Positions 5,943 through 6,887 of a stretch of 6,887 nt of DNA are shown piece by piece. The position numbers and the translations under genes were made by a program. Positions within the stretch are counted from its first letter, which is position 1; every line of letters begins with the position of its first letter. Source of the DNA: Spirochaetota bacterium (lineage in GTDB: Bacteria; Spirochaetota; UBA4802; UB4802); the NCBI GenBank assembly GCA_029548025.1, contig JAKPOE010000332.1, forward strand, positions 1-6,887, read 5' to 3'. The notes beneath the pieces were generated by a model. The model searched no databases. It was not told where the DNA came from and saw only the letters and a program-made list of their open reading frames with translations.

Positions 5943-6887
5943 CTATATGCGAGCTACTATCTCATCAGGTATTGAATCAAGATCAACAACTGCATCAACT
6001 GCCCCCATTTCTACCGCCACCCTATTCATACCATATACCACTGACGTTGATTCATCCTGTGCAATAGTATAACCACCATTATTATGAATTTCTTTAATAC
6101 CCATAGCTCCATCTCGTCCCATTCCGGTCATTATCACCCCTATATTATTTTCCAGATCTGCTTTTACCATCGATTGAAACAAGACGTCCGCTGATGGTCT
6201 GTGACCCGATACCTTTTCAGACTGTGACAACCGTATGATACGTTTATTGTTCATTTTTTCCATCACAATATGAGAATCTCCCGGCGCAATATATACACAT
6301 CCATCAACAGCTTCTTCACTATCTTCAGCTTCCTTAACAGAAACATGACATAGACTATCCAATCGTTCGGCAAATGCCTTTGTAAATCCCGGAGGCATAT
6401 GTTGTACTACCAGTATTGGTGAAGGAAAGTTTCCAGGCAATTTTTGCAATACCCGTTGCAATGCCGATGGCCCACCAGTTGATGTACCAATCCCAACAAT
6501 TTTTTTTACCCTTTTTTGATTACTATCAACCGTCAGCTTTGTTGATTGTATATTCATTATATCTTTGCTATGAGATATCTTCAGGGATACGCGCGCCACA
6601 GCCTTTACTTTCGATATAAGTAATTCTGCAATATCATCCATGCTCATTGCCAGAAGATTTGAAGGTTTAGGAATAAAATCAATTGCCCCATATTCCAGTG
6701 CTCTAAACGTTGCTTCAGCACCATATTGCGTCAGCACACTCATCATAATGACAGGTTTTGGGTTAGTCTTTATGATTTCCTGCAATGCTTCAAGCCCATC
6801 CATTATGGGCATCTCTATATCCATTGTAATTACATCAGGATTAAGAGTCAGATTTTTAAATACTGCAGATTTGCCATTATTTGCAGT
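5943..6887 (-). CDS. cheB: Chemotaxis protein-glutamate methylesterase/deamidase CheB (partial, 5' end outside window)
   Basis: CheB removes methyl groups from, and deamidates, glutamyl residues of chemoreceptors, giving adaptation when phosphorylated by CheA. The frame stays open to the window edge, so 314 residues are visible and about 35-40 N-terminal residues, including the acidic pair of the receiver, lie outside; the Met at 6824 is internal. In fragment numbering the phospho-acceptor is D23 (ITMDIEMPIMDG), with S50 (MMSVLTQ) and K74 (IPKPS) completing the receiver. A linker at about 97-128 leads to the C-terminal methylesterase, with its catalytic triad S136 (GIGTSTGGPS), H163 (VVQHMPPGFT) and D259 (MTGMGRDGAMG). 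Spacing of the triad agrees with enteric CheB. The visible part looks intact and active. It probably belongs to a larger che cluster beyond the right edge. Confidence 0.95.
   Translation of the reverse strand, partial: TANNGKSAVFKNLTLNPDVITMDIEMPIMDGLEALQEIIKTNPKPVIMMSVLTQYGAEATFRALEYGAIDFIPKPSNLLAMSMDDIAELLISKVKAVARVSLKISHSKDIMNIQSTKLTVDSNQKRVKKIVGIGTSTGGPSALQRVLQKLPGNFPSPILVVQHMPPGFTKAFAERLDSLCHVSVKEAEDSEEAVDGCVYIAPGDSHIVMEKMNNKRIIRLSQSEKVSGHRPSADVLFQSMVKADLENNIGVIMTGMGRDGAMGIKEIHNNGGYTIAQDESTSVVYGMNRVAVEMGAVDAVVDLDSIPDEIVARI

Overview
The window is an AT-rich bacterial chromosomal segment in which all eight recognisable genes lie on the minus strand, so transcription runs from high to low coordinates. 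Gene order in that direction is cheB (5' end outside the window), cheY, scpA, scpB, pheA, aroF, tyrA, cmk, and then possibly the first few codons of another gene at the left edge. No tRNA, rRNA, CRISPR array, insertion sequence or phage gene was seen. The gene content is core housekeeping plus chemotaxis, so the source is a motile or chemotactic free-living-type bacterium. The Thermotoga-like DAHP synthase, the low GC content and the gene mix would fit a spirochaete or another deep-branching low-GC lineage, but this placement is weak and is inference only.

Right part (5401-6887): the chemotaxis response regulators CheB (receiver plus methylesterase, about 35-40 N-terminal residues missing beyond the window) and single-domain CheY, separated by 182 bp of noncoding DNA. 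A 145-bp gap then separates cheY from scpA. It carries the best promoter in the window, TTGTCA-16 bp-TATAAT, and a weak hairpin that overlaps it.

Central and left part (199-5255): a tightly packed six-gene run that looks like one operon. It starts with scpA and scpB, the non-SMC subunits of the condensin that compacts and segregates the chromosome. It continues with pheA (prephenate dehydratase with ACT domain), aroF (type I-beta DAHP synthase with a regulatory N-terminal domain) and tyrA (prephenate dehydrogenase), and ends with cmk (CMP kinase). Junctions are +25, +1, +30, -1 and -8 bp, which indicates co-transcription and probably translational coupling at tyrA and cmk. AroF makes the first committed intermediate of aromatic biosynthesis, while PheA and TyrA split prephenate towards phenylalanine and tyrosine. 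The AroF N-terminal domain and the PheA ACT domain are the expected feedback points.

The most notable oddity is the N-terminal region of PheA. It sits where an AroQ chorismate mutase domain normally lies and keeps its last helix, but it has only one arginine and lacks the usual active-site residues, so it is probably a relic or a structural or regulatory remnant. I found no convincing undescribed system; the rest is ordinary core genome with a somewhat unusual operon composition.
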